A DNA stretch of 32,572 nucleotides from CAYYWP01 sp050176585 (GCA_050176585.1 JBFXHX010000039.1:1-32572); one strand, 5' to 3'; numbered from the stretch's first letter, positions 8,223 to 17,150 are shown. The notes: generated by a model from the sequence alone, not told the origin. Numbers and translations are program-made.

Positions 8223-10424
8223 TCACCGCGCGCCGGGCTCGGGCGCCGCGCCGTCGAGCGGCCAGCCGCGGATATCATCGTATAGCGGCGGATCGGTGGC
8301 GAGCACCACCTCCGTGTCGAGGCACGTGGCGCACTCCGGACAGTAGAAGTGCCGCAATACCAGTCCGTCGGCGCCCTCGTGAAAGCGGCCCGCAGTCGAC
8401 ACCGTTACCTCTCGGCGCACGGCTCGGTCTTTCCAGTGGGCACCGGTCTCTGCGATGTGTGCCCCGCACCACGTGCATTGCACCTGCTGGTCGCGACCCA
8501 CACCGACCTGCTGCAGGTATTCGCCAAGTGGGCGCCTACTCGCCGGAACCTCGCGTCGTTGCAGCAGGCCAACTACCCGGCCCAGGCGCTCGCTTCGGAT
8601 CGCCTTTCGGCGCGCGAGCGTGGCTTCCCCGTCGATCCCGCGGCCGCTCGCGTCGAGCACGACGCCGTAGAGCTCCCGCGCGGCTTCGACGCTGACGGTC
8701 TCGAGTAGCACATCCTCGCCCACGCCGTCGGGATCCCGGTCGATCGGATCGCCATAGCCGCCGCCGCCCTGGAAACGCCCGTAGAGCACATCGCCGACGG
8801 CCAGCTCGTAGTCTCCCCACTGAGCGGGCTGCACCTCCCGGCCCTCTGTCTCCTCGAGGCTGCCGGGAAAGCTGCCACAGTTCGCGCCGCGGTAGATCAC
8901 CTGCCCGACCGTGCAGCCCGGCAGTCCGCCGAAGATCCCGAGGCTCATCGGCACCCGCAGCCCCTTGCTCGTCAGGCCGAGCTGGATATGGCCGATCCCT
9001 GGGTGATGCGGGGTCAGCGCAAACTCGTGGTTCACACCGCCGCGGTACTTTCCCGCACCGCCGGAGTCGGGCACCGGTCGACGGTACAGATAGCGCATCG
9101 GGCGATGGAGCTCCTCGGTTTCGACGTTCGCCCAGCGGGACACGACGTTCGGGATCTCGCCGCCGTTGTCGACGCCGTCCGCAAAGGACCGTGCCCCGCC
9201 GGCGCCGGCGAACGTGTCGGTGAGGAGGCTGACGAAGTACTGTCGATCGGCGTCCAGTCCGCTGACCATGATCGCGAGATGGCTCCCGTGCCACACGCCG
9301 GTGGCGCGATCCCGATAGCGCGGGCTCGCGCCGAGCATCCGGGCGATCACGTTCACGGACAGGTTGTTCACGATCTGGATCACGCCCGTCGTGGCCACCG
9401 AAATCGGCGCGGGGCGGGTGCAGTTCACCAGCGTGCCCTCGGGCGCGATGATGCGCACGGGACGCGTCAGCCCCTCGTTCCAGGTCGTGTCCCACGCCAG
9501 GAGCGGAAAGATCGGCGCGAAGATCGCCCCCCAACTGGCCCAGAAGCACGCGTTGATCCCCTTGGAGATCTGCGGGTCGGTACCGGTGAAGTCGTAGGTC
9601 AGGGTATCGCCGTCCTTGGTCGCCGCGAGCTCCACGCGAAAGAGACCTTCCGGCATGTCGACGTACTGCCGCGCGCGCCACACGCCGTCGGGAAGCTCGC
9701 GCAGGCGCTGCCGGAGCAGCGCTTCGGACTGCAGGATGAGCCGCTCCGAGACCGCGTCGACGGTTTCCACGCCGTAGTCCGCGTAGAGCTTCTGCATGCG
9801 CTCGCGTGCCACGTAGTTCGCGGCGAGCTGCGACTTGAGATCGAGGGCCGTCATCTTCGGATCTCGCACGTTGCGCAGCAGCGTCTCGATCACGTCGCGC
9901 CGCTGCTTGCCGCGTTCAACGATCTTCAGGCCCTGAGTGACAAAGCCCTCTTGAAAGGACTCGCGGGCATTCGGCGAGAACCCGCCGGGGTCCACGGCGC
10001 CGATGTCGGTCACGTGGACGAAGTTGGACACGAAGCCGGTCAGCCGGCCGGCGTAATGGATCGGCGAGATGATGTAGACGTCAGGCGGATGGAGCGCCGC
10101 CGTGTACGAATCGTTCAGCATGTACACGTCGCCCTCGTAGATTCCGGGGTCGTCAGCGTAGGTCGCCACGATGTGCTTCACCGCCTGGGCCGCGCTCGTC
10201 AGGTGGTGGAGGAACCCGACGCCGCCGACCATCAGTCCGCCATCCGCGCGGTAAAGGGACACCATCATGTCGTGGCCCTCGTTCGTGATCGGCGAGCCCG
10301 ATACGTTCTCGAGGGCGATGATCGATTCCTCGATCACCTGGTTCAACCGGTGGCGAATGATCTCGAAGGTCACCGGATCGATCGCCGGCTGCGGTCTCCC
10401 CTCATCCGGGCGGGACGAGCTCAT
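8223..10424 (-). CDS. HyuB-type subunit fused to an acetone-carboxylase-gamma-like zinc domain
   Basis: 733 residues. Residues about 15-560 are a complete hydantoinase B/oxoprolinase domain: AIDPVTFEIIRHRL at the start, VYMLNDSY at 100-107, FTGTDPQISKGIN at 279-291 and FQGGGGYGDP at 551-560. The usual VSVEAARELYGVVLD segment follows at 577-591. A further ~95 residues carry C650xxC653 and C695PECATC701 with HFYCPEC context, which resembles the gamma subunit of acetone/acetophenone carboxylases, a small zinc protein. HyuB proteins normally end near 550-600 aa, so this looks like a natural fusion. With HyuA it would form an ATP-dependent hydrolase or carboxylase; the fusion tilts me towards carboxylase chemistry, without proof. 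Its ATG overlaps the HyuA stop in an ATGA arrangement, indicating coupled translation and a 1:1 complex. Confidence 0.92.
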   Translation of the reverse strand: MSSSRPDEGRPQPAIDPVTFEIIRHRLNQVIEESIIALENVSGSPITNEGHDMMVSLYRADGGLMVGGVGFLHHLTSAAQAVKHIVATYADDPGIYEGDVYMLNDSYTAALHPPDVYIISPIHYAGRLTGFVSNFVHVTDIGAVDPGGFSPNARESFQEGFVTQGLKIVERGKQRRDVIETLLRNVRDPKMTALDLKSQLAANYVARERMQKLYADYGVETVDAVSERLILQSEALLRQRLRELPDGVWRARQYVDMPEGLFRVELAATKDGDTLTYDFTGTDPQISKGINACFWASWGAIFAPIFPLLAWDTTWNEGLTRPVRIIAPEGTLVNCTRPAPISVATTGVIQIVNNLSVNVIARMLGASPRYRDRATGVWHGSHLAIMVSGLDADRQYFVSLLTDTFAGAGGARSFADGVDNGGEIPNVVSRWANVETEELHRPMRYLYRRPVPDSGGAGKYRGGVNHEFALTPHHPGIGHIQLGLTSKGLRVPMSLGIFGGLPGCTVGQVIYRGANCGSFPGSLEETEGREVQPAQWGDYELAVGDVLYGRFQGGGGYGDPIDRDPDGVGEDVLLETVSVEAARELYGVVLDASGRGIDGEATLARRKAIRSERLGRVVGLLQRREVPASRRPLGEYLQQVGVGRDQQVQCTWCGAHIAETGAHWKDRAVRREVTVSTAGRFHEGADGLVLRHFYCPECATCLDTEVVLATDPPLYDDIRGWPLDGAAPEPGAR

Positions 10425-12562
10425 AGGGACATCTCACGCGTCACGATCAGGTTCATCAATCCATCGCAGAGCGCGACTTGCCGGCTGCCCAGGACCACGG
10501 TGGTCACCGGCGTCCAGATGATCGCCGGGCCGGGAATGCGGTGACCCGGACGCAACCGCTCGAAGTCGTATCCGAGCACGTCGGCCAACTCTCCCACATC
10601 CGGCACATAGGCGCGCCGCATCTCCAGCACCGCACGGCTCGGATCGGCGTCGCCGAGCTCCGCGACCCGCGGCGTGGCCTTCCGCACCCGGCCCGTTCCG
10701 CGTACGCGAAAGGTCACGAGCTCGATGCCGGCTTCGGGGAACGTCGATTCGGCCCCGTAGCGTTCCTTGTACAGTCCTTCGAAGCGCTCCGCCGTGCGTT
10801 CGAGCACCTCAGCGGTAATCGCGCCGGCGGCCGGTTCACCCGCCAGCGGTACGGTGAATAAGCCGCTCTGCGGCACCGTGATGATGTGCACTTGCCGGCG
10901 GTAGCGCATGTCGATGAAACACTCGAGCGCGATCTCCTCGCGCGCGAAACCTTCACTTGCGAGACGGCGCGCTACGCTGCTCAGCGCGCCCGCGAAGATG
11001 CCGTTCACCGCGTGCGGATCGCCGGGATGATGCATCGGCCGCGTCGTCACTTCCTCGTGCACGACGTCGGAGGTGACGAGGCCGAAGGCGCCTTGTACGG
11101 AGGCGGAATGCGGCACCACGACCTGGGCAACACCGAGCGCGTGCCCGACGATGGGCAAATGCATGCCCGCTGTCCCTCCGGTCGAAAATAACGCGAACCG
11201 GCGCGGGTCGAGACCGCGCTGCACCGTGGTCTTGTGCACGAGGTCGTGGATCATGCTGTTCGCGAGCGTATAGATGGCCGTGGCGGCTTCGGACGCTGAC
11301 AAGCCGAGCGGACGCCCGATCCGCTCCTCGAATCCGCGCCGCGCCTTGTCCACGTCGAGGCGCGCGCGTCCGCCGAGGAAGAAGCGCGAATTGAGATAGC
11401 CCAGAATCGCATCGACGTCCGTGAGCGTCGGCTGTTGCCCCCCGTGGGCATAGCAGATCGGCCCCGGATAGGAGCCAGCACTACGCGGACCCACGCGCGG
11501 CAGCCCAGTCCGCTCGTCGACCGAGACGACGCTGCCACCGGCCAGTCCGAGGCTCACGACGTCCATCTTCGGCAAAGCGTAGTGGTAACGCAGCACTGTC
11601 GGCTCGCGCTGGTACTCGATCAGGCCGCGGCGCACCGTCCCGATCTTGAAGGTCGTACCACCCATGTCCGCGGAGATCAGGTTCTCGAATCCAAGCGCGG
11701 CGCCGAGCCGCTTGCACCCCATCAGACCGCTGACCGGTCCGGACTCGACCATCGCCACCGGACGCGACGCGGCTTCTTCGATGGGCACGAGGCCCCCGTG
11801 CGCTTGCATGAGCAGCAACTCGCCGCGGAAACCGCGCTCGCGCAGCCCGTCGACCAAGCCCCGCAGATAGCGACCGACGACCGGCCCGAGGGATGCATTG
11901 AGGGCCACCGTCGACGTGCGCTCGTACTCACCGAGAAACGGGGCGAGCTCACTCGACATCGTGACGAACAGATCGGGTCGCTCCTCCTGGACGATCTGGC
12001 GCACCTTGCGCTCGTTCTCCCCGTTCACGAACGACCAGAGCAGGGCGATGCCGACGGACTCGACGCCCTGCCCGCTCAGGTAACGGATCGCCTCGCGAAC
12101 CTCCTCCGCGCGCACTGGAGCGAGCACCGCTCCGGCGCGGTCGGTCCGTTCGCGGACCGCGGCGATGCGGGAGATCGGCACCAGTGGCGACGGCTTGCTG
12201 GTCGCGATCGGGTCGCGCTTCTCGTCTTCGGTGAGGCCAGACCATCGACCGTACCCACCGCGCGTGAGGAACAGCGTCTGCGCAAAGCCGTGGGTCGTAA
12301 TGAGCCCGGCACGCGCGACAGTGCCATCGACCAGCGCGTTTTCCGCCACGGTCGCGCTGTGCAGGAATACGCGCGTCTGGCTCAGGATGTCCTGCGACGA
12401 GCGGCCGATCGACTCAGCGGCAACGTCGATTGCATCCAGAATGCCGCGCGAAAAATCCGGCGGCGTCGAGAATGCCTTGCCGACGGTGGTCGCGCCGTCC
12501 TCCTCCAGGAGGACGCAGTCCGTACACGTGCCACCGATGTCGACTCCGACCAGATACTGCAC
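10421..12562 (-). CDS. HyuA-type ATP-dependent hydantoinase/oxoprolinase/carboxylase subunit
   Basis: 713 residues, full length for the family. It has the two ASKHA-type phosphate loops of HyuA proteins: VGVDIGGTCTD at 5-15 and ADMGGTTFKIG at 298-308. ENALVDGTVARAGLITTHGF marks the N-terminal domain, QRGLDPRRFALFSTGGTAG the later core, and GPAIIWTPVTTVVL the C-terminal domain. Known relatives couple ATP hydrolysis to opening N-methylhydantoin or 5-oxoproline, or to activation of ketones for carboxylation together with a HyuB-type partner. The GTG start at 12560-12562 has GGAG ten bases upstream. The HyuB ATG overlaps its stop. It is the first gene of the minus-strand run, so the operon promoter should lie within 12563-12967. 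No decay is seen here, unlike the other three HyuA/B loci. Confidence 0.94.
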   Translation of the reverse strand: MQYLVGVDIGGTCTDCVLLEEDGATTVGKAFSTPPDFSRGILDAIDVAAESIGRSSQDILSQTRVFLHSATVAENALVDGTVARAGLITTHGFAQTLFLTRGGYGRWSGLTEDEKRDPIATSKPSPLVPISRIAAVRERTDRAGAVLAPVRAEEVREAIRYLSGQGVESVGIALLWSFVNGENERKVRQIVQEERPDLFVTMSSELAPFLGEYERTSTVALNASLGPVVGRYLRGLVDGLRERGFRGELLLMQAHGGLVPIEEAASRPVAMVESGPVSGLMGCKRLGAALGFENLISADMGGTTFKIGTVRRGLIEYQREPTVLRYHYALPKMDVVSLGLAGGSVVSVDERTGLPRVGPRSAGSYPGPICYAHGGQQPTLTDVDAILGYLNSRFFLGGRARLDVDKARRGFEERIGRPLGLSASEAATAIYTLANSMIHDLVHKTTVQRGLDPRRFALFSTGGTAGMHLPIVGHALGVAQVVVPHSASVQGAFGLVTSDVVHEEVTTRPMHHPGDPHAVNGIFAGALSSVARRLASEGFAREEIALECFIDMRYRRQVHIITVPQSGLFTVPLAGEPAAGAITAEVLERTAERFEGLYKERYGAESTFPEAGIELVTFRVRGTGRVRKATPRVAELGDADPSRAVLEMRRAYVPDVGELADVLGYDFERLRPGHRIPGPAIIWTPVTTVVLGSRQVALCDGLMNLIVTREMSL

Positions 12563-12967
12563 GGATGAATCACTCCGTCACGTGCTCAGCGCCCCTATAT
12601 CCGCTTTCACCCGGATTGCCCGGCCGCGTTGCGGCGCGTGTTGCTGACGCGCAGACGATTCGCGTACAGGCTCGCTGCGGCAGTTTCCTTACGCTGGACG
12701 GTATCGCATGCACAAGGGTTGCCGCAGCGGAACGCCTCACCGCCTTCGCGCCGCCCCCCTCCACCGGTCACCGAATCCCCCGACGGTCCCCTGCGATCAC
12801 TCCAGCCCCGTGCGGGCGGCCAGCGGGCGCCCCAACACGGCGCGGGCGGCGCGTATGTCATGCGCCAGGATCGCTCGGCGGGTTGCCACTCGGCGCGACT
12901 TCCCGAGGCTCTCCGTGGCCGCGTCCGGGGCGGCTCTGTCGGGGTGGCTGGAGTCCGCGACGTACGA
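12563..12967. other. Spacer upstream of the HyuA operon
   Basis: No convincing gene. It should hold the promoter of the minus-strand hydantoinase operon, but no clear -35/-10 pair stands out in this GC-rich sequence. Frames here are Arg/Ala/Pro-rich and mutually overlapping. The missing front part of the amidohydrolase-2 remnant would be expected in this interval and is absent. Confidence 0.4.
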
Positions 12968-13194
12968 CGTGAACTCTACCCACCCGCACGAGGGTACCTG
13001 GAGAAGATCCATACCCTATACGACGCCGTCCGCCGCGACCGCATCATGTGGGCGACGAATGGCCCTGGACAGAGCCGTTGAGCCATTACCTCCAGCTCGT
13101 GCAACCAATCGTGGAGACGCGCATCTTGTTCTCGCCGACCGAGAAGCAGTTGTTCTTCGGCGGCAACGCCGCGACGTTCTTGGGCCTGATATAG
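12968..13194 (+). pseudogene. C-terminal remnant of an amidohydrolase-2 family protein, frameshifted
   Basis: Two frames together give the typical end of amidohydrolase-2 (ACMSD-like) proteins. The first reads ELYPPARGYLEKIHTLYDAV and DRIMW. After a shift near 13045-13060 the second reads GDEWPWTEPLSHYLQLV, then FSPTEKQLFFGGNAATFLGL and a stop at 13192-13194. The family pattern is a column of aromatic/Pro-rich sequence, DRxMWGxD(W/Y)P, and a final region with (L/I)GGNAxRLFxL. Only ~75 of the usual ~300 residues remain, and the metal-binding N-terminus is gone. The fragment points toward the enoyl-CoA hydratase tail. It is a remnant of aromatic or CoA-thioester metabolism by family association only. 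Confidence 0.65.
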
Positions 13195-13219
13195 TCGGCA
13201 TAGCGCGACAGACGCTTTC

Positions 13220-14125
13220 TCACTCGTCGTCGGTGGCTTTCTTCTTGGGCGCGACGGCCAACCGCGTCGGATCTTCGCGCAAGGCACTGGTAAGCAGGTC
13301 GCCGTCGAGCTCGGTCACATCGCCGAGCACGCCCGCGGAGGCGTACGCGCGGAACTGACGCTTCGTCATGTGCAGTGTCCAGGGCGCTTTGACGCTCAAC
13401 CGCCGGGTCCAGTCCTCCACTGCCGCGTCGAGCTCCTCGTCGGGGACCACGCGATTGACCAACGCATAGCGTTCGGCGGTCGCCGCATCGAACGCGTCGC
13501 AAAGGAGGATGAGCTCCCTCGCCCGCGCAGCGCCGACCTCGCGGGCCAAGCGCGGCACCCCGCCCCAGGTGAGCGGCACGCCCAGGTCTACCTCGGGGAT
13601 CCGAAAGCGCGTGCTCCGAGCAGCAATCCGGAGATCGCACGCCAGCGCGATCAACACGGCTCCCCCGATCACATGCCCATGCAGTTGCGCGATCGTGATC
13701 GCTTCGGCGCGCTCGATCGCCTGGACCGCCCGCCGGCCAAGCTGGGCCGTATAGCCTCGCTGCGGCGCACTCGCATCCGCCGCTCGCGGTAGCCCGGGCC
13801 AATCGTTGCGATCGGCGCCGGCGCTGAACGATGGTCCGCGCCCCCCGAGGACAGCGACCGCGATCTCGGGGTGTCGCTGCAACTCGTCGAAGGCGCTGAT
13901 GAGCTCGTCGAGCGCCAGCGCGTTGATCGGGTTGTGCTGTTCCGGCCGGTTCAGCCAGATCCGCGCGACCTGATCCTGCAGCGGGTGAACGGCATCGAGT
14001 GCCGAGGAGCGAGCATGGCGACAGATGCCCTGTTGGCCGAAATGCGGCAGAACCGGCGAGCGCCGACGAGGAGATCCCGGTCCCCGATGTGGGCGCCTCC
14101 GCACCCGTGCGTGAAACGATGGCAC
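13220..14125 (-). CDS. Enoyl-CoA hydratase/isomerase (crotonase) family protein
   Basis: Crotonase fold from about residue 45 of this frame: VARIWLNRPEQHNPINALAL, the first oxyanion-hole segment SFSAGADRND at 99-108, and the second, LHGHVIGGAVLIALACDLRIA at 148-168 (key GHVIGGA). RIPEVDLGVPLTWGG at 175-189 follows with E178 at the usual catalytic position, and then RLAREVG. About 257 residues of homology match the normal ~260 aa. The first ~44 residues of the open frame are Arg-rich and unrelated, and no ATG, GTG or TTG exists close to the homology start. Either the start is lost or there is a frameshift near 14000, where an ATG in the next frame (CCATGCTCGC) occurs. Likely substrate: an acyl-CoA ester; specificity unknown. 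It ends facing the amidohydrolase-2 remnant. Confidence 0.8.
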   Translation of the reverse strand: MPSFHARVRRRPHRGPGSPRRRSPVLPHFGQQGICRHARSSALDAVHPLQDQVARIWLNRPEQHNPINALALDELISAFDELQRHPEIAVAVLGGRGPSFSAGADRNDWPGLPRAADASAPQRGYTAQLGRRAVQAIERAEAITIAQLHGHVIGGAVLIALACDLRIAARSTRFRIPEVDLGVPLTWGGVPRLAREVGAARARELILLCDAFDAATAERYALVNRVVPDEELDAAVEDWTRRLSVKAPWTLHMTKRQFRAYASAGVLGDVTELDGDLLTSALREDPTRLAVAPKKKATDDE

Positions 14126-14136
14126 TCGGGGGGATC

Positions 14137-14690
14137 ATGAACTCTGCCGCTCTCGCGACCATTGGGCTCGGCATCGCGATCGCCGGCTTCACACCTACCG
14201 CCTATCCACCGATCGATCCCGGTCGGGTCGAGTGCGCGGCATTTCGCCCTACGAACTATGCGCTGTGCTACCAGACGGCCAACGAGCTGCATCAGCTGTT
14301 CGCGCTCGTCCTCGATCAGCTCGAAACCGGCGACACCGCCACGGCGCTCCAGGAGACGCTGCCCACCACGCCCCAGATGTTTCCGGACGGGACGGTCGTG
14401 TACGGGCACGCCGGCTTCGAGTCGATCGCGGCGCGCTGGGTCGGATCGACCGATTTCACCTTCGGCCCGGTGGAGGCCAGCTTCCGGTACCGGCCGCTCG
14501 ACGCGACACCGTCGTCGCGTACGGCCCGATCGCTTCACGGTCCACGATCGCGAGCACGGAAACACCCGGGTGATGTCCAGCGTGCAAACGGAGCTCTTTT
14601 GCCGCAATCCCGAAATGCCGCGGGGATGGGAACAAGTGTACGAGCAGCTCGCGTACACGCAGCCGCTGCTCGGTACGCGCCAGCCACAGA
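14137..14690 (+). pseudogene. Secreted SnoaL/NTF2-like protein with two frameshifts
   Basis: ATG at 14137 starts MNSAALATIGLGIAIAGF, a good Sec signal peptide, followed by a mature part with LHQLFALVLDQLETGDTA, PDGTVVYGHAGFESI and FTFGPVEASFRYRPLD. This resembles a SnoaL/NTF2-like cone fold: a helix, then strands around a pocket. After about 14500 the sense continues only by changing frame twice: DTVVAYGP, then RFTVHDREHGNTRVMSSVQT and REWEQVYEQLAY-type sequence (actual GWEQVYEQLAY). The three pieces are in register, so the gene was intact recently or the sequence contains two indels. The C-terminal end is uncertain because the following sequence is antisense to the aminotransferase end. Function unknown; the domain assignment is moderate. 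Confidence 0.55.
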
Positions 14691-14759
14691 GCCGTTCAGC
14701 GGCGACGCCGGCGAAGCGCTGCGATCGCGATGCTCAACCGGGCGGGCCACTGGGCGGCG

Positions 14760-16193
14760 TCATCTCAGATTTTCCGCCACGACCCATGCTTCGGTCTTCC
14801 GCAGCCCAGCCGCGAGCCGCTCGAGTATTACGTCCACCTCTTCCGGAGAGATGATGAGCGGCGGCGACATACAGATGGCGTCCCCGACGGGGCGGATGAG
14901 CAGACCCTCTGCGCGGCACGCATCGCGAAAGTAGCGGCCGACACCGGCGGAGACGGGAAAGGGATCCTTGGTCGCGCGATCGCGGACCAGCTCCATAGCC
15001 GCCATGAGTCCGATACCGCGCACGTCGCCGACGATCGGCGAGTCGAGAAAGCGGCGTAGCCCGGCATGCAAACGCTCGCCCATGCGCGCCGCGTGCTCGA
15101 CGATACCGTCGCGTTCGAGGATCTCGACCGTCTTCAGGGCGGCGGCACAGCACGCAGGATGTCCGGAGTTGGTGAACCCGTGCCACATCGCCGCGCCCGG
15201 CGGCATGGACTCCAGCGTCTGGTAAATTCGCTCGTGCACGAGCACGCTGCCCAACGGCAGGTAACCGCTGCTCAAGCCCTTGGCGCACGAGATGATGTCC
15301 GGCCGCACGTCCCAATGCTCCACGCCGAACATCTTCCCGGTCCGGCCGAAGCCGGTGATGACCTCGTCCGCGACCAGCAGCACGTCGTAGCGGTCGCAGA
15401 TCTCGCGGATGCGCGTCCAGTACTCCCGCGGAGCCGGGATCACGCCACCGGCACCGATCACCGGCTCGGCAATGAAGAAGGCGACCGTGTCCGGGCCTTC
15501 TTCGCGTATTGCGTCTTCCAGCTGGTCAGCGCAGGCAACCGCGCACTCTGGATAGGTCTTCCCCAGCGGACAGCGGTAACAGTACGGCGGGTCGATGTGG
15601 CGCACCTTCTCCAGCATCGGCCCGAAGTATTCATGAAAATGGTCCATGCCGGTCAGGCTCGCGGCGCCCATCGAAGACCCGTGGTACCCGCGCCGGCGCG
15701 CGATCGCCTTCGTCTTGTTCGCGTACCCTCTGAGCTTGAAGTACAGGCGACACAGGCGAATCACCGTCTCGTTCGACTCGGATCCGCCGCTGGTGAAGAA
15801 CACGCGACTCAAGCCTGGCGGCGCGAGCTCGACGAGCTTGGCCGCCAGCTCGATCGCGGGCGGCGTCGAGAAGTTCAGCAGGCTGAGATGAAAGGAGAGC
15901 GTTTCGAGCTGCTTGCGGACGGCCTCGACGATCTCGGCCTGGCCGAACCCGAGATTGACGTTCCAGATCGCCGAGCAGCCATCGAGGTACTGGCGTCCGG
16001 CCGCATCCCAACACCACACCCCCTTGCCGCGTACGATGATCAGGGAGCCGGCCGCGGCGTACTGATCGAGCGGCGCAAAGCCGGGCAGCTTGTGCTTGCG
16101 GTCGAGCTGGCTGAGGCGCGTGCCCTCCGGCTCCGTCGCCGCGGTGGGGGGGGCGCTCGTCGCCCTGCTCGATCCGTCATCTCCGGTCGTCAT
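14760..16193 (-). CDS. Class III PLP aminotransferase (omega-aminotransferase type)
   Basis: 477 residues from the ATG at 16191-16193, which is residue 13 of the longest frame. An AAGGGGGGAAGG ribosome site immediately before it favours this start over the upstream GTG. In the numbering of the longer frame: FFTSGGSESNE at 144-154, YHGSS at 182-186, ADEVITGFGRTG at 287-298 with D288, and the Schiff-base lysine K317 in CAKGLSSGYLPLG. It also carries the Cys-rich PYCYRCPLGKTYPECAVAC segment seen in many aspartate-aminotransferase-family class III enzymes. It should transfer an amino group between an amine or omega-amino acid and a keto acid, usually pyruvate. It is preceded by the HyuB remnant at 16263-17150, and that pairing echoes the intact hydantoinase plus aminotransferase operon at 5.8-12.6 kb. 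Intact and probably functional. Confidence 0.93.
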   Translation of the reverse strand: MTTGDDGSSRATSAPPTAATEPEGTRLSQLDRKHKLPGFAPLDQYAAAGSLIIVRGKGVWCWDAAGRQYLDGCSAIWNVNLGFGQAEIVEAVRKQLETLSFHLSLLNFSTPPAIELAAKLVELAPPGLSRVFFTSGGSESNETVIRLCRLYFKLRGYANKTKAIARRRGYHGSSMGAASLTGMDHFHEYFGPMLEKVRHIDPPYCYRCPLGKTYPECAVACADQLEDAIREEGPDTVAFFIAEPVIGAGGVIPAPREYWTRIREICDRYDVLLVADEVITGFGRTGKMFGVEHWDVRPDIISCAKGLSSGYLPLGSVLVHERIYQTLESMPPGAAMWHGFTNSGHPACCAAALKTVEILERDGIVEHAARMGERLHAGLRRFLDSPIVGDVRGIGLMAAMELVRDRATKDPFPVSAGVGRYFRDACRAEGLLIRPVGDAICMSPPLIISPEEVDVILERLAAGLRKTEAWVVAENLR

Positions 16194-16207
16194 CGCCTTC
16201 CCCCCTT
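16194..16207 (-). promoter_or_regulatory. Ribosome binding site deciding the aminotransferase start
   Basis: Minus-strand AAGGGGGGAAGG lies just upstream of the ATG at 16191-16193 and inside the longer open frame. It supports the shorter protein. Confidence 0.6.
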
Positions 16208-16262
16208 GGCTTTGCTCGCGCGCCGTCACCGGCGCGAGATTAAGCTTTTCGGGGGAGCTGCG

Positions 16263-17150
16263 CTACGTGCCGGCGTTCGCCCGGCGCAGGTCGCGCGCTC
16301 GCGCCGTCGCTATCGCATCCACGCGAAGCGCTTCGGAATCGATGACGACGCCGTAATCGCCTCGGCGCCCTCGATCGACACGTACTCGTTCCGCACGTCG
16401 GCGAGCACGAGCTCCGGATCGCGCTCGAGCGATCGCCCCAGCCACCGCCGCCGCAGCTGTGCAACAGGAGGATGTCGCCCGGCGGGGACTGGACGTCCGC
16501 ATAGCCTTCGACGCGGCGCTCATGGGCCGTGTCGCAGTGCACCGGCGCGTAATTGCCGACCNNNNNNNNNNNNNNNNNNNNNNNNNNNNNNNNNNNNNNN
16601 NNNNNNNNNNNNNNNNNNNNNNNNNNNNNNNNNNNNNNNNNNNNNNNNNNNNNNNNNNNNNCGCTCCGCAGCGCGCGCTCGCTGTAGTCGAGCGTGTATT
16701 CGCCCCCCTCGCACACGGTCTCCACGCCGTAGCGGTCGACGAGCGCGCGGATGCGTTGCACGCCGACCTTGCACGCGCCGATCATCGCCTCGAGGTCGGC
16801 GACCGTGATCTCCGGAATCCGGTTGTTGCCCCGCAGCAGGTCCCACACATCGCGGCGCAGCTCGCTCTTTTCAAACACTTTGATCGGCGGGAAGCGGAAG
16901 CAACTCCTGCCACACTTCCCTGGCGTCGATGCTGATGCCCCCGCCGACGGCCGGCCCGCCGACGTCCAGCATGTGCGCACGCACCGAGGGAAACGACACC
17001 GGCCTTGTTGTTGCAGAACACCGGCTTGATGATCGTGTAGTCGCCGATGTGCGTGCCGCCGAAGTACGGGTCGCACGCCAGGATGATGTGGCAGACCGTG
17101 GCGGACCTGGACCTGCAATTCGAACAGCTCTATGACCTGGGGGTTTGACA
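16263..17150 (-). pseudogene. HyuB-type remnant with frameshifts, interrupted by an assembly gap
   Basis: Fragments of one HyuB protein occur in order but in changing frames: ACDPYFGGTHIGDYTIIKP, then FPSVRAHMLDVGGPAVGGG, then IKVFEKSELRRDVWDLLRG through ACKVGVQRIRALVDRYGVET. The 100-N gap comes next. Beyond it are NYAPVHCDTAHERRVEGYAD, PGDILLLHSCGGGGWGD, and (shifted twice) DYGVVIDSEALRVDA to the stop near 16263. At least four frame changes are needed. The first ~90 residues of the family are missing at the 5' side; the frame there begins MSNPQVIELFELQV, which is not HyuB-like. Aligned to the intact HyuB in this window, the gap should hide about 280 residues. It lies upstream of the class III aminotransferase on the same strand. 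Confidence 0.75.
16562..16661. other. Assembly gap of exactly 100 N
   Basis: One hundred consecutive N. This length is the usual placeholder for a scaffold gap of unknown size. It falls inside the HyuB remnant. Flanking protein sequence implies a real distance near 0.8 kb if the gene is not deleted. Confidence 0.95.

Noticed and set aside
8988..10544. 518-residue plus-strand frame opposite HyuB
   Set aside because: Arg/Ala/His-rich antisense shadow of a complete HyuB domain.
12797..13012. Minus-strand frame ending in ATRRAILAHDIRAARAVLG
   Set aside because: The segment looked slightly protein-like, but no family is recognised and it overlaps the amidohydrolase-2 remnant on the other strand.
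15066..16808. 580-residue plus-strand frame across the N gap
   Set aside because: Antisense to the aminotransferase, which has every catalytic motif; the frame also translates through Ns.
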